Below the pieces are notes generated by a model. That model was not told where the DNA came from. It did no database searches and was given only the letters and a program-made list of their open reading frames with translations. Positions 23,278 through 31,279 of a stretch of DNA of 32,077 nucleotides are shown here, piece by piece. The first letter of the stretch is position 1, and each line of letters opens with the position of its first letter. This DNA comes from Gammaproteobacteria bacterium (GTDB lineage: Bacteria; Pseudomonadota; Gammaproteobacteria; SZUA-140): assembly GCA_020845975.1 (NCBI GenBank), contig JADLET010000093.1, positions 1 to 32,077 of the forward strand. The letters run 5' to 3'. Both the position numbers and the translations under genes were made by a program.

Positions 23278-25944
23278 TCACTCGCGCGCGCCTGGTGGAA
23301 GACCTGAAATCTCCTGCTCCGCGGCCTCTGCTACAACGTCATGATCGAACGGACTCACGGCGCGCAGACGACCCAGATAGGCCTCGGCCAAGGCTTTGTC
23401 GCCCGCCCGCTGCTCCAGTCGCCAGAGTGCGCGTAACGCTTCCGCATGATCTGGGCTAACACCGAGTATCGCCTGCAGCGCCCGCCGCCGATCCTCCACC
23501 GACGCGGACGATCGCGAAAGTGCTGCGTACATCTCGTCCGCCAGCGAATAGGAGATCCAGCGGTCGCGCGGATTGGCCTCATAGGCGTAGCGGATCAGCC
23601 GGATCGACTCGGCGTCCCTGCCACGCAGGGCGGCAAGCCAGCTCCGCAGCCCCAGATCAGCGGCGATAAAGGGGCTTTCCAGCGCGGAAAAATCCCCCGT
23701 GGCCACTCCCATCTCCACGGCCGCCTGCTCTACCGCGGGACGCTGATCCAGCAACCATGCCAGCACAGCCGCCAGGGCGGGCTCACTGCGGTATCGCTCA
23801 TGGGGGAGACGATACTCGATCACAGGACGCCATTCGTCCTGCAAAGGTCCCTCCGATGCAGGGATCTTGCCCCAATAACGCCCCAGCCAGGTCCAGCCCC
23901 CCTCTCCACCGGATGGATCGTCGGCATAGGCCAAGCTGTCATCCGGCTTGGTTGAGGGTATGGCAAAGGCGGCGTTTTGCTCGAAACCGACCAGGGCGAG
24001 GCGGAAACCGTCCATGAACAGGACTCCCTCCGGGAATACATGGCGGAAGGTCCTCAATACGATGCGCAGGGATTCCAGATCGAACTGATTCAAGGCCAGC
24101 CACTGCACGAAGACCCCGCCCGGGTTGAGCCGCGCGCGCGCGAGCTCGAACTGCTGCACCGATAACAGCGCGCGGCGCCCGGCCAGGTCCGGATGGAAGA
24201 CATCCCCGATCACGACGTCATAGCCCTGCGCGGAGACGCGCAGGAAACGCCGCACATCGTCGCGCACCACAGTCATCCGCTCGACAATCCCTCCGTTGAC
24301 CGGCGCGAACCAGTCCCGGGCCGCCGTAATGGCACCACGGGACAATTCCACAGCCGTGCGCTGCAGCGCCGGATATGGCAGCGAACCGGCGGCGGAGATC
24401 CCCGTGCCAAGGCCTAGGAACAGCACTGATTGCGGCGCCGGATGCAGCAGGAGCGGGAGTCGCGCCTGATTCTTCTGCAGTTCCACCGCAGCCGGTTCGG
24501 TCGAGGCATCCATGCGCTGCAGGTCCGTCAACAACACGCGCTGCCCGTCCGCCTGGGCCACCACATGCGTAATGGTCACCGCGTCTTCATACCGGTAAAT
24601 ATCCTCGCTGCCGGCATAGCCATCAGGCAGCATGCGCTGGAGCAGGGGAAACTTTCCCAGCGGCACAGCGAATCCCAGCAAGGGAATCAATGCGAGCCAG
24701 GCCAGACGATGCGTCGACCAGGTCATACCGAAGACAAACAGCAGGATCCCGGCGATAACCACTGTCATGGTACTGCCAACCGCCGGGATCAAAACGAATC
24801 CGGCGATCAGCGCGCCCAGTGCGGCACCCACCGAATTCGCTCCGTACAGTATCGCACCGTCTTGCGAACCGGCGCCGAAACGCGCATTCAACAACGGCAA
24901 CCAGGCGCCTAGGGCCAACGTCACAGGAAGAGTGAGCGCAGCCAGAAGCGCCGCTTCGCACAGCAGGGCAGTACCCAGGGACGCGAAGGCCTGTGTCTAC
25001 AGCCAGGTGGACATCCCGGGCAGCAGGCCAAGTCCTGCGAGGGTAAATAGCGCCTCGGACAGGGGTAGCACCGTAAACCAGTGACGACTCGTCATATACC
25101 GCGCGAGCAGACTGCCGATGCCGATTCCACACAGATAAACCGCCAGAATGACGGCAAGGACATATTCGGTACGCATGAGAATCATGCCGAACAGGCGTGT
25201 CCAGCCGACCTCCAGCATGATTGCCGCGGCGCCGAGCCCGCCGTAGACGAACATGGTTATTCGAGGAATCCTCCGCCCGATCAAGGCAGGTGTTGAATCG
25301 TCCCCCGCCCCTCCCGCCTCCAGGCGTCCACTCAGCACCAGCGCTCCCAGCGCAACGAAGAAACCGATCGCGGCCACGATATACACCGCGTTTCCCCAGC
25401 CATACGCAGGTAACAGCCATAAGGGGATGACGGCGCCGATGGCGGCCCCGCAGGCATTCGCGCCGTAGATGCGCCCCAACGCGCGGGACTCCCCCGCCAC
25501 AGCGCGCAGAACCAATGGGAATCCGATGCCCATCGCCGTGGCCGGCACCAGTATCAGAAGTAGCAATGCGCCGCCATGCAGGAAATACCATCCCACCAGA
25601 CCGGCATCCGGGGCGATCGCATCCAGGCGTTCGCCCGTAAAGGCCAGCAACGAGGGCAGCACGAGCGCGTATAAGGCGATCCCTCCCTCCAGCAGGGCGA
25701 ATACCTGCAGCGGCCGAAGCCGGTGCATGCTCCAGCGCGCGCCGAGAAGACTGCCCAGCCCCAGCCCTCCCATGAACGCCGTTACCGTGACGACGACTCC
25801 GAAGATACTGATACCGAACTGCAGGGACAGCATACGCGCCCACAATACCTCGAACGCGAGACTGGTAACGCCCGAACCGGCGTACAGCAATGAGAGCGGA
25901 AGCGTCCGCGCCGGGCACGAGTGATCAGCGGTAATGATCGTCAT
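23278..25944 (-). pseudogene. Fused multi-helix membrane / spermidine synthase-like protein, split by an in-frame amber codon
   Basis: One reading frame of 888 codons is interrupted only by TAG at 24999-24997 (codon 316). Upstream of it are helices of a transporter-like membrane domain (LYAGSGVTSLAFEVLWARML, GLGLGSLLGARW, GIGFPLVLRAVAG). Downstream, with no shift of frame, the membrane domain continues and leads to a spermidine synthase-like Rossmann domain (VLFLGLGTGISAAGSL; YDVVIGDVFHP) and TPR-like helices at the end. Codon choice and family features run on through the stop, so this is a recent nonsense mutation or a sequencing error. Family members are annotated as fused MFS/spermidine synthase; the true reaction is not known. 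Start ATG 25944; a GTG at 25971 is possible. Confidence 0.85.
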
Positions 25945-26019
25945 GACACAGGTCCGCGGAAGGCGCGCCACGACATTCGTGCTGGCTGCCGGCCCATGCT
26001 CATACGCGTCTGCCGCCGG

Positions 26020-26412
26020 TTAAGGCGAGGAGGACGGAAAAAACCACACCACCGCGACGACCGAATGGACGATGGCCAGTGTGAGACTAAATCCCGCGAA
26101 GATCATGTGAGGGACGAAAACGCGCTTCCCGTACAGGGCCATCGCCACACCGAAGGCGACCGTAATGCTGAGGAATATCAGCAGCGCGACCCCCATGGAA
26201 AACATGATCAGGTGTTTCTGCCGGTCCGGCACATCGAGGACACCGACTCCTTCCTTGGCCTGCTCGGTAAAGGCATGCATCACCTGGGTTTCCGGGAGAG
26301 GCTCGGACGTCGTGAGCGCGGAATCTTCCGCGCGAGCAGACCCCGCCAGCACAAACAGGAGCGACAGGAGGACTCCGCACAGGGCGCCGGATATACCCAG
26401 ATAAGCCTTCAT
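26020..26412 (-). CDS. Small membrane protein with signal peptide, oxidase cluster
   Basis: 130 residues, no known family. An N-terminal signal-like segment (GISGALCGVLLSLLFVLAGSARA, likely cleaved before EDSAL) is followed by ~40 periplasmic residues. Two helices follow (~70-92 and ~100-124), the second containing HSVVAVVWFF. A conserved-looking DRQKHLIMFSMGVALL precedes the first helix. Eleven bases separate its start from the end of the 76-residue gene, so it belongs to the same transcript as the oxidase genes. Likely an accessory subunit or assembly factor. Confidence 0.7.
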   Translation of the reverse strand: MKAYLGISGALCGVLLSLLFVLAGSARAEDSALTTSEPLPETQVMHAFTEQAKEGVGVLDVPDRQKHLIMFSMGVALLIFLSITVAFGVAMALYGKRVFVPHMIFAGFSLTLAIVHSVVAVVWFFPSSSP

Positions 26413-26423
26413 ACGAGCGGAAT

Positions 26424-26654
26424 CTATTCCTTTTCCTTGTTATCCCGTACGGCGGATTTGTGCCAGGCAAAATACCAGTAGAGTATCGCCATCAGGATGA
26501 ACGGGGAAACCACGATCGGCAACAGGAAAAGAAAGATATACCACGGGGTTTCCGGCGTTACGTGAAGATAGCGGTAGCTGTCCACCGCCCAAGCCAGATC
26601 CGGTGCTGACACGGCACCCGCGGTGACAAGGAACCCACCGATCCATTTGTTCAT
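26424..26654 (-). CDS. 76-residue membrane protein, oxidase cluster
   Basis: 76 residues: a signal or anchor segment at the start (WIGGFLVTAGAVSAPDLAWA), then YLHVTPETPWYIFLFLLP and a strongly hydrophobic helix (VSPFILMAILYWYFAW) ending in a charged tail. I recognise no family. Its ATG overlaps the stop of the SUMF1-like gene (ATGA), so translation is likely coupled. Size and aromatic-rich helix are like accessory subunits of respiratory complexes. Confidence 0.7.
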   Translation of the reverse strand: MNKWIGGFLVTAGAVSAPDLAWAVDSYRYLHVTPETPWYIFLFLLPIVVSPFILMAILYWYFAWHKSAVRDNKEKE

Positions 26655-27727
26655 TCAGCCTCCATTCCCGCCGCGATATCTTTCACGCAACGAAAACCGA
26701 AAAAATCCGATGCATAATGCGGCCAGGAAAAATTACGGTGATAGACACTGGTGGAAAACGGATCACTCTTCCAGGATCCACCACGCAATACCTTGTAGAA
26801 ACCTTGCACGGGCACCAGATCCACCACCTTCATGGCGCGATCTCCCGCTGAATTCGCCACTCCGATCTTGCCCTGGAACAACTCCTTAGGAGCATTCGAT
26901 CCGGCATAAGGCTGAAAATCAGTAGCGACCCATTCGCTGACGTTGCCAGCCATGTCCATGGCGCCGTAATAGCTGGCGCCACCAGGATAGCGTGTCACTT
27001 CGGTGGTCGATCCAACTTGATAATAGGTGTTGAGTCGGCCCGCGTCCATGACATCACCCCATGGCCACCGCCGGCCATCCGGGCCGCGCGCGGCCTTTTC
27101 CCACTCTGCTTCGTTGGGCAGGCGCTTTCCGGCCCAGCTTGCATAGGCTGCGGCGTCATACCATGACACCATCGTTACCGGATGAAGCTCCTGACCCGGC
27201 GGAACTCGCCCGTTCTCCCAGTGCAGCGGCGGTCGATGGTCGGTCTCCGCAACAAAGCGCGCATACTGGGCATTTGTCACCGGGTATTTGTCGATGTGAT
27301 ATGCGGCCACGTCTACGCGATGCTCGGGGCGATCCTGGGCATCACTGCGCTCGCGGTCAGTGCCCATACGGAAATCTCCCGCGGGGACTGTCACCATTGT
27401 GGCGAGTTCGCGCCATTGCTCCGGCTTGAGCATGGCTTCGACCTCTCCGATCGTGAACTTGACGCTGGAATCCAGCCTGTGCTCATTCCTTTGATTCAGC
27501 GCCAGATCCTCGCCAGCGGCGCGCACTCGCTGACCCACCTCAGCCAGGTCGAAGGTCGCCTTCCCCTTCATATAGGCCAGGCGATCGGCACCCAGCATGA
27601 GCACATGCACGGTGCCGCCCAGCATGGCCAGTGCCACGCAAGTCACCAGCGTCGCGGCGAGATAGCGCCGACGCCTTGCGCGCTCTTCCTCGCAGATCTC
27701 CTTTCGTGGTTGATATAGGGTGGCCAT
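26651..27727 (-). CDS. Membrane-anchored SUMF1/FGE-fold protein (NirV-like)
   Basis: 358 residues. One membrane helix at ~22-45 is followed by a short linker and a formylglycine-generating-enzyme sulfatase-modifying-factor domain from ~110 to the end. Motifs include VPAGDFRMGTD, DKYPVTNAQYARFV, PVTMVSWYDAAAYASWAGKRLPNEAEWEKAARG, WPWGD, GAMDMAGNVSEWV and LRGGSW...FGFRC. The active-site cysteines that follow GGS in true formylglycine-generating enzymes are absent; Ser, Thr and Tyr occupy that stretch (SDPFSTSVYHRNF). It is therefore probably not a copper oxidase of cysteine. SUMF1-fold proteins such as NirV sit beside copper nitrite reductase genes, and a role in oxidase assembly or as a bound subunit is inferred here. 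Confidence 0.85.
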   Translation of the reverse strand: MATLYQPRKEICEEERARRRRYLAATLVTCVALAMLGGTVHVLMLGADRLAYMKGKATFDLAEVGQRVRAAGEDLALNQRNEHRLDSSVKFTIGEVEAMLKPEQWRELATMVTVPAGDFRMGTDRERSDAQDRPEHRVDVAAYHIDKYPVTNAQYARFVAETDHRPPLHWENGRVPPGQELHPVTMVSWYDAAAYASWAGKRLPNEAEWEKAARGPDGRRWPWGDVMDAGRLNTYYQVGSTTEVTRYPGGASYYGAMDMAGNVSEWVATDFQPYAGSNAPKELFQGKIGVANSAGDRAMKVVDLVPVQGFYKVLRGGSWKSDPFSTSVYHRNFSWPHYASDFFGFRCVKDIAAGMEAE

Positions 27728-27733
27728 GGCGTT

Positions 27734-28189
27734 CTATTCGCCCGTAGCCTCCTGGTTCTTGTCACGGTAGACCAGGTGGCGAGGCAGACGACCATAGGTG
27801 CGCTTGACGATGATCTCACCAGCCACCCCGCCGAAGGCCGCGGCCTCCACGGCCAGAATCACGATCAGGATCCAGAGCGGAAAGGTCAGCATCTGCGCCC
27901 CCTGCGGCAGGGAGTCGGCGCTATACAGCACGGAATAGTTGATGATTCGAACGATCAACGGCGGGAAGTAGCACAGCCATTTCCCGCCCAGCCCGAATAT
28001 CGCCGCCACCACAATGCCGGCAATCATGGGCACGAGGAACATATCCAGCATCCAGAAGATACCGAAGGTACTGAGCCCCAGCCACAGCTCCAGATCCACG
28101 CCGAGGAGGCGGTCACCGGCATAGTTGACCAGGCATCCCGCAATCAGCGCGACACCGCCCGTAATATAACGCCTGGTTCGTACATTCAT
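27734..28189 (-). CDS. Four-helix membrane protein, oxidase cluster
   Basis: 151 residues with about four hydrophobic segments (~8-22, 35-70 as two, and ~98-120). The recognisable stretches are WMLDMFLVPMIAGIVVAAIF and FPLWILIVILAVEAAAFGGVAGE. No known family. It starts in a 4-base overlap with the cytochrome c gene and ends 6 bases before the SUMF1-like gene. A structural or assembly subunit is likely from context alone. Confidence 0.75.
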   Translation of the reverse strand: MNVRTRRYITGGVALIAGCLVNYAGDRLLGVDLELWLGLSTFGIFWMLDMFLVPMIAGIVVAAIFGLGGKWLCYFPPLIVRIINYSVLYSADSLPQGAQMLTFPLWILIVILAVEAAAFGGVAGEIIVKRTYGRLPRHLVYRDKNQEATGE

Positions 28190-28671
28190 TGACAGATCTC
28201 ACCCGTCAGGACACGGCATTCCGCGGCCCTGGTTTCCATCAGATACCAGTCTTTGACCTGCAGACTGGCGAGATAATCCGCCAGGATCCCGCGCTCATCC
28301 TCGGGCAGACCGGCATAAGAGGGCATCTGAAATTCCTTCTTCAGCCGAGAAGGAAGAATCTCCTGGGGATTCGGCGCCGACAAGTAGGTGAGCAGCCATT
28401 CCCGATCGCGCAAGGATCCTATTCCATCAAGCGCCGGCGCAGGAACCGCACGCAGCATGTCGCGCACCGTCCATAGGGTATGGCAGCTGCGACACTCGTA
28501 TTTCCGGACAAGTTCCCCGGCCTCCTGGCTCAACTGAGCGGAAGCATTGCTGAAAAAAGGGATACTGGTATCGTTTGTGGTACTTTCGCGCTGCCTGAGG
28601 TAGTTCCATCCCATCACCCCGACCACGACCACCATGGTAAGGATGAGGATGGTCTTTTCACCTCTTTTCAT
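28186..28671 (-). CDS. Membrane-anchored monoheme cytochrome c
   Basis: 161 residues. An uncleaved N-terminal helix (~7-23) anchors a periplasmic domain with one heme site, CRSCH (60-64), and a probable axial Met116 in KEFQMPSYAGL. The following PEDERGILADYLASLQV is the usual terminal helix of class I cytochromes c. With the CcoP heme domains missing from this cluster, this protein is the best candidate for the electron-entry cytochrome. Its start overlaps the CcoS-like gene by 14 bases. Two further Cys (CRVLTGEIC) lie at the C-terminus and could form a disulfide. Confidence 0.88.
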   Translation of the reverse strand: MKRGEKTILILTMVVVVGVMGWNYLRQRESTTNDTSIPFFSNASAQLSQEAGELVRKYECRSCHTLWTVRDMLRAVPAPALDGIGSLRDREWLLTYLSAPNPQEILPSRLKKEFQMPSYAGLPEDERGILADYLASLQVKDWYLMETRAAECRVLTGEICQ

Positions 28672-28942
28672 GCTTGGACGCGTGGTGTTCGGCCTTTTCC
28701 TTCAGGATTTCCTCGCGGCGCTTCATCTGCTGCTTCATGACCTCCTGGCTCTTCGCAAATTCATCCGGCGACATCTTTTCCTTGTCATTCTCGTCGAAAA
28801 CCAGGTACTTGATATCTTCATCGAACTGTTCGTTCTGATGCGCCCAGCGGATGCCGAAAATCGCCGCGATGATGATCAGACCACCGGCGATCATCCAGAC
28901 ATAGATCGTCCAGCCATCTGGCAAAGATTGAAAGAAATTCAT
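28658..28942 (-). CDS. CcoS-like small membrane protein
   Basis: 94 residues: a single helix at ~13-32 followed by IRWAHQNEQFDEDIKYLVFDENDKEK and a long charged helical tail. The pattern helix–(W/A)xxxxQFD(D/E)xxxxxLxFD is that of CcoS, the small protein needed for cofactor insertion in cbb3 oxidases, though CcoS lacks the ~35-residue Lys/Glu-rich extension. The Shine-Dalgarno AGGAGGAA is near perfect, 6-7 bases before the ATG. Placement as a CcoS relative is by eye. Confidence 0.7.
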   Translation of the reverse strand: MNFFQSLPDGWTIYVWMIAGGLIIIAAIFGIRWAHQNEQFDEDIKYLVFDENDKEKMSPDEFAKSQEVMKQQMKRREEILKEKAEHHASKHEKR

Positions 28943-28954
28943 ATGCGGTTCCTC

Positions 28955-29338
28955 CTAGAACAGCCGGCCTTGCAGCAATTGTAATCCACCGAAGATCACC
29001 GCAACAATTGTCCCGAGAATTATCCATATAAACAGGATCTTCTCACCTGTCTTCAGTCCGGACTCCTTACGCGCCATCCAGGCAAAACGCAGGATAATGG
29101 CGGCAAACACCATTACACCGACCAACATGAAGATAAAGATACCGACACTGAATTCCTGCCCGCGCATCCCTTCTATAGTGAAGTAGCCGCTATCAGTCGG
29201 GTCGCCGCTCTGAGTTCCGGCTACCAGCAAGGCAAGACTGTTATCGAGAAGACGCGCGACTGGGGAGACGAAGCTGCTGAGGAGTTCAGATGGATCCATG
29301 AATAACCAGCCTAATACGCCCGTTGTGAGGAGTTGCAT
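28955..29338 (-). CDS. Two-helix membrane protein, oxidase cluster
   Basis: 127 residues: ~65 mostly periplasmic residues, then helix 1 (FSVGIFIFMLVGVMVFAAIIL), a basic loop (RKESGLKTGEK), and helix 2 (ILFIWIILGTIVAVIFGGLQLL). No known family. The ATG at 29338 lies only 9 bases past a terminator-like T-run and has no Shine-Dalgarno; ATG at 29299 (MDPSELLSSF) would give 114 residues and may be the true start. It is the first gene after the hairpin run at 29352-29447, so its expression may depend on read-through. Confidence 0.7.
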   Translation of the reverse strand: MQLLTTGVLGWLFMDPSELLSSFVSPVARLLDNSLALLVAGTQSGDPTDSGYFTIEGMRGQEFSVGIFIFMLVGVMVFAAIILRFAWMARKESGLKTGEKILFIWIILGTIVAVIFGGLQLLQGRLF

Positions 29339-29346
29339 CTAACACT

Positions 29347-29379
29347 AAAAGGCAATGCCGCTCAGGTGAGCGGCATTGC
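29347..29379 (-). terminator. Strong hairpin with T4 tail inside the oxidase cluster
   Basis: GCAATGCCGCTCA (29352-29364) and TGAGCGGCATTGC (29367-29379) form a perfect 13-base inverted repeat with almost no loop. On the minus strand it is followed by CCTTTTAGTG. It therefore reads as an intrinsic terminator or partial attenuator for transcripts coming from the CcoN–CcoO–CcoQ-like genes. Two further hairpins lie just upstream of it (see 29381-29447). Confidence 0.7.
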
Positions 29380-29380
29380 G

Positions 29381-29447
29381 GGTCTGATGCTGGTAGACCA
29401 GCGCCTCAGCGGTCAGCGAATACTAAGAATCAGACCGCTGCTTGGCG
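29381..29447 (-). repeat. Two more inverted repeats directly after the CcoQ-like gene
   Basis: CGCC-T-CAGCGGTC (29402-29414) pairs with GACCGCTG-CTT-GGCG (29433-29447), a 12-bp stem with a small internal loop beginning 2 bases past the stop codon of the 41-residue gene. GGTCT (29381-29385) pairs with AGACC (29395-29399). With the terminator-like stem at 29352-29379 this makes three hairpins in about 95 bases. Possible roles: protecting the 3' end of the upstream message, an RNase processing site, or attenuation. Confidence 0.6.
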
Positions 29448-29448
29448 T

Positions 29449-29574
29449 TTAATCACGGATCTGCGGCTTGCCCTTGTCGTATTTGTCGACGAAGAAGCTG
29501 TAGATGAACGGCGCCACAAACACAATGATGATAGGTATCAGCAGTGCAAGCGGTGGATTATCGATATCGATCAT
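29449..29574 (-). CDS. 41-residue CcoQ-like membrane peptide
   Basis: Short gene encoding 41 residues: MIDIDNPPLALLIPIIIVFV then APFIYSFFVDKYDKGKPQIRD. One hydrophobic helix (~8-28) with a charged C-terminus, the size and shape of CcoQ, the small subunit that stabilises cbb3 oxidases. GAGGGGG precedes the ATG. It sits 24 bases after the 222-residue gene, in the place expected for a small oxidase subunit. Sequence similarity to CcoQ itself is weak, so the label is by shape and position. Confidence 0.75.
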   Translation of the reverse strand: MIDIDNPPLALLIPIIIVFVAPFIYSFFVDKYDKGKPQIRD

Positions 29575-29598
29575 AACTCTATCCCCCTCGACGAAAAA

Positions 29599-30267
29599 TT
29601 AATGATGCTTGGTGTGATCCGGCACCCAATTGTGATTCGGCAACCTCTTGACCGCGATCATGACCGCCAGGCAGAAGTAGATCACGTAGAAGATATCGAT
29701 GGTATATCCACGATCCCACCACGGCTGCTTGCGCTCGCGCTCCACACCTTCCGCGCAATTGCCCGCGGCATCCGACGCACCCTTGCAGTTACCTTCGAAG
29801 TTCGCAATGATCACCTGGTCGCCAAGTACCGTGTATTCCTCCAGGTCCACACCGGCATTCTGCAGCTCGATCACCTGATCCTCAATGACACGAAGGTCAT
29901 TCATCGTGACAGGATGGCGGTCCTGCAAGGCTTCCCACTTGCTGCCCTCGGATTTGACCTTGCTAACGATGTATTGCATGGCCGCATCGTCACCCTTGGC
30001 CTCCACCAGTTCCTGCACTTCGGGCGTACCCATCAAGGCGATGTAATCCGCGTAGATCGCCGCCGTAGGGCGCTGTCCCCACAGGGGGAAAGTCATCATG
30101 AAGGCGCTGAAAATCGTCAACCCAAGCAGCCAGACCACCGGCCGCGGAAGACGATTGTTGTCTTCCTTGATGCCGCCGAGGCTCTCACCTTCCCAAACCT
30201 TCTTCGCCAGCTCGTTCTGACCCTCATCAGCCAAACTGTAGAGCGGATTATCCCATCTCCAAGCCAT
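29599..30267 (-). CDS. Heme-less CcoP-like two-helix oxidase subunit
   Basis: 222 residues. The N-terminus reads GGIKEDNNRLPRPVVWLLGL, like the start of CcoP/FixP (DGI-E-NN-LP--W), and leads to helix 1 (~43-61) ending FPLWGQRP (60-67). A ~115-residue extracytoplasmic domain follows, with Cys161 and Cys171 (NCKGASDAAGNC) but no CxxCH heme site. Helix 2 lies at ~189-207, before a His-rich tail (PDHTKHH). In classical cbb3 oxidases this slot holds the diheme CcoP; here the hemes are missing and a different domain fills the space. GGGGGA precedes the ATG. The overall family is not one I can name. Confidence 0.7.
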   Translation of the reverse strand: MAWRWDNPLYSLADEGQNELAKKVWEGESLGGIKEDNNRLPRPVVWLLGLTIFSAFMMTFPLWGQRPTAAIYADYIALMGTPEVQELVEAKGDDAAMQYIVSKVKSEGSKWEALQDRHPVTMNDLRVIEDQVIELQNAGVDLEEYTVLGDQVIIANFEGNCKGASDAAGNCAEGVERERKQPWWDRGYTIDIFYVIYFCLAVMIAVKRLPNHNWVPDHTKHH

Positions 30268-30292
30268 TGTATAGTCCCCCTAATTCGAAATA

Positions 30293-31243
30293 TTATTTCA
30301 GGTTCAACACGAAGTCGACCAGGTAACGGGCCTGGCTGTTAGCCGCAGGCTCGGGAACATCCGGCGGATAGACGCGCTCGCCAGCGGTATACTCGTTGTA
30401 TTCCGCGCGCCACTTGGCGTAATCGATCGAGTTGCCCTGGGCATCGACGGAACCCCACAAGTAGTCGAAGCGGGGCATGATCGAGTGCGGCTGCACCAGG
30501 CGCGGATTGAAGAAGTGCATGAGCATCCATTCACGCGAAGAGTTGCGTGAGCCCACGTGCAGCAGATCCGGCGCCTTGCGATCGGAACCGAGCGCGGTGG
30601 GCGACTCACTGTTGAAGTCACCCAGACGCGGCGGGGCACCGAAGACCTGCCAGTCCTGAGTCTCTTCCGGCAGCAGGGTATGACACCACCAGCAACCTTC
30701 CTTCACGAACATAATCTTGCCTGCACCGATGTAGCGAACATCCGCATCGGTTACTGAGCTCATGATCACATCCGGCGTCCAGTCGCGGGTTGCCGTGGCA
30801 TTTTCAATGTAATGAATCTTCTTTCCCTGCCAGCGGCCTTCGGACACCACGAACACTGCGCCGGCATCTTGACTGGCTTCACCGATACGACCGGTCTCCA
30901 GGCTCATGTCTTCCACACCCTTGCCCATGATGCGCGGATGGCGGATAGCGCTGGTGAACGGTATGCCGGATTTATAGACATAGGCATAGACGGGTTCGAT
31001 CTGCTCGCCGGTCCGGGGATCTTGCTTCAGGATCACCGTCAGGGGCTTACCTTCCCCTTTCATGAAGGGGTCCTCGATCGAAAATCCGCCGATACGGCCG
31101 TATTGCAGGCCCTTGCGCAGACCCATTTCTGTGGATCCTACCTCGACGATGTTCAGGCTGGGCATATACAGCGTGATCATCATCGAGCCACCCAGCGCCA
31201 CGCCGAAGAGGCGGGCGCCAATCTTATATTCACGGAATGCCAC
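30293..31243 (-). CDS. CcoO-like membrane-anchored cytochrome c oxidase subunit II with an inserted domain
   Basis: 316 residues; classical CcoO is about 200. A membrane anchor (~9-28) is followed by a long segment (~32-165) with no counterpart I know in CcoO. The cytochrome domain then reads GAGKIMFVKEGCWWCHTL, with the heme site CWWCH (184-188). Next come GSDRKAPDLLHVGSRNSSREWMLMHFFNPR and the axial Met256 in HSIMPRF, matching CcoO/NorC/FixO. The start is GTG at 31243 with an excellent GGGAGGAG 6 bases upstream. It lies 36 bases after the CcoN gene and feeds electrons to it. Confidence 0.85.
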   Translation of the reverse strand: MAFREYKIGARLFGVALGGSMMITLYMPSLNIVEVGSTEMGLRKGLQYGRIGGFSIEDPFMKGEGKPLTVILKQDPRTGEQIEPVYAYVYKSGIPFTSAIRHPRIMGKGVEDMSLETGRIGEASQDAGAVFVVSEGRWQGKKIHYIENATATRDWTPDVIMSSVTDADVRYIGAGKIMFVKEGCWWCHTLLPEETQDWQVFGAPPRLGDFNSESPTALGSDRKAPDLLHVGSRNSSREWMLMHFFNPRLVQPHSIMPRFDYLWGSVDAQGNSIDYAKWRAEYNEYTAGERVYPPDVPEPAANSQARYLVDFVLNLK

Positions 31244-31279
31244 GGCTGACTCCTCCCTAAAATTTATTATTTTGTGGGC

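Noticed and set aside
24623-25918. 431-codon minus-strand frame over the split membrane/spermidine synthase-like gene, considered as a possible intact alternative
   Set aside because: It is in a different frame, Arg/Gly-rich, and lacks membrane helices or motifs; the frame with the amber codon carries the family features.
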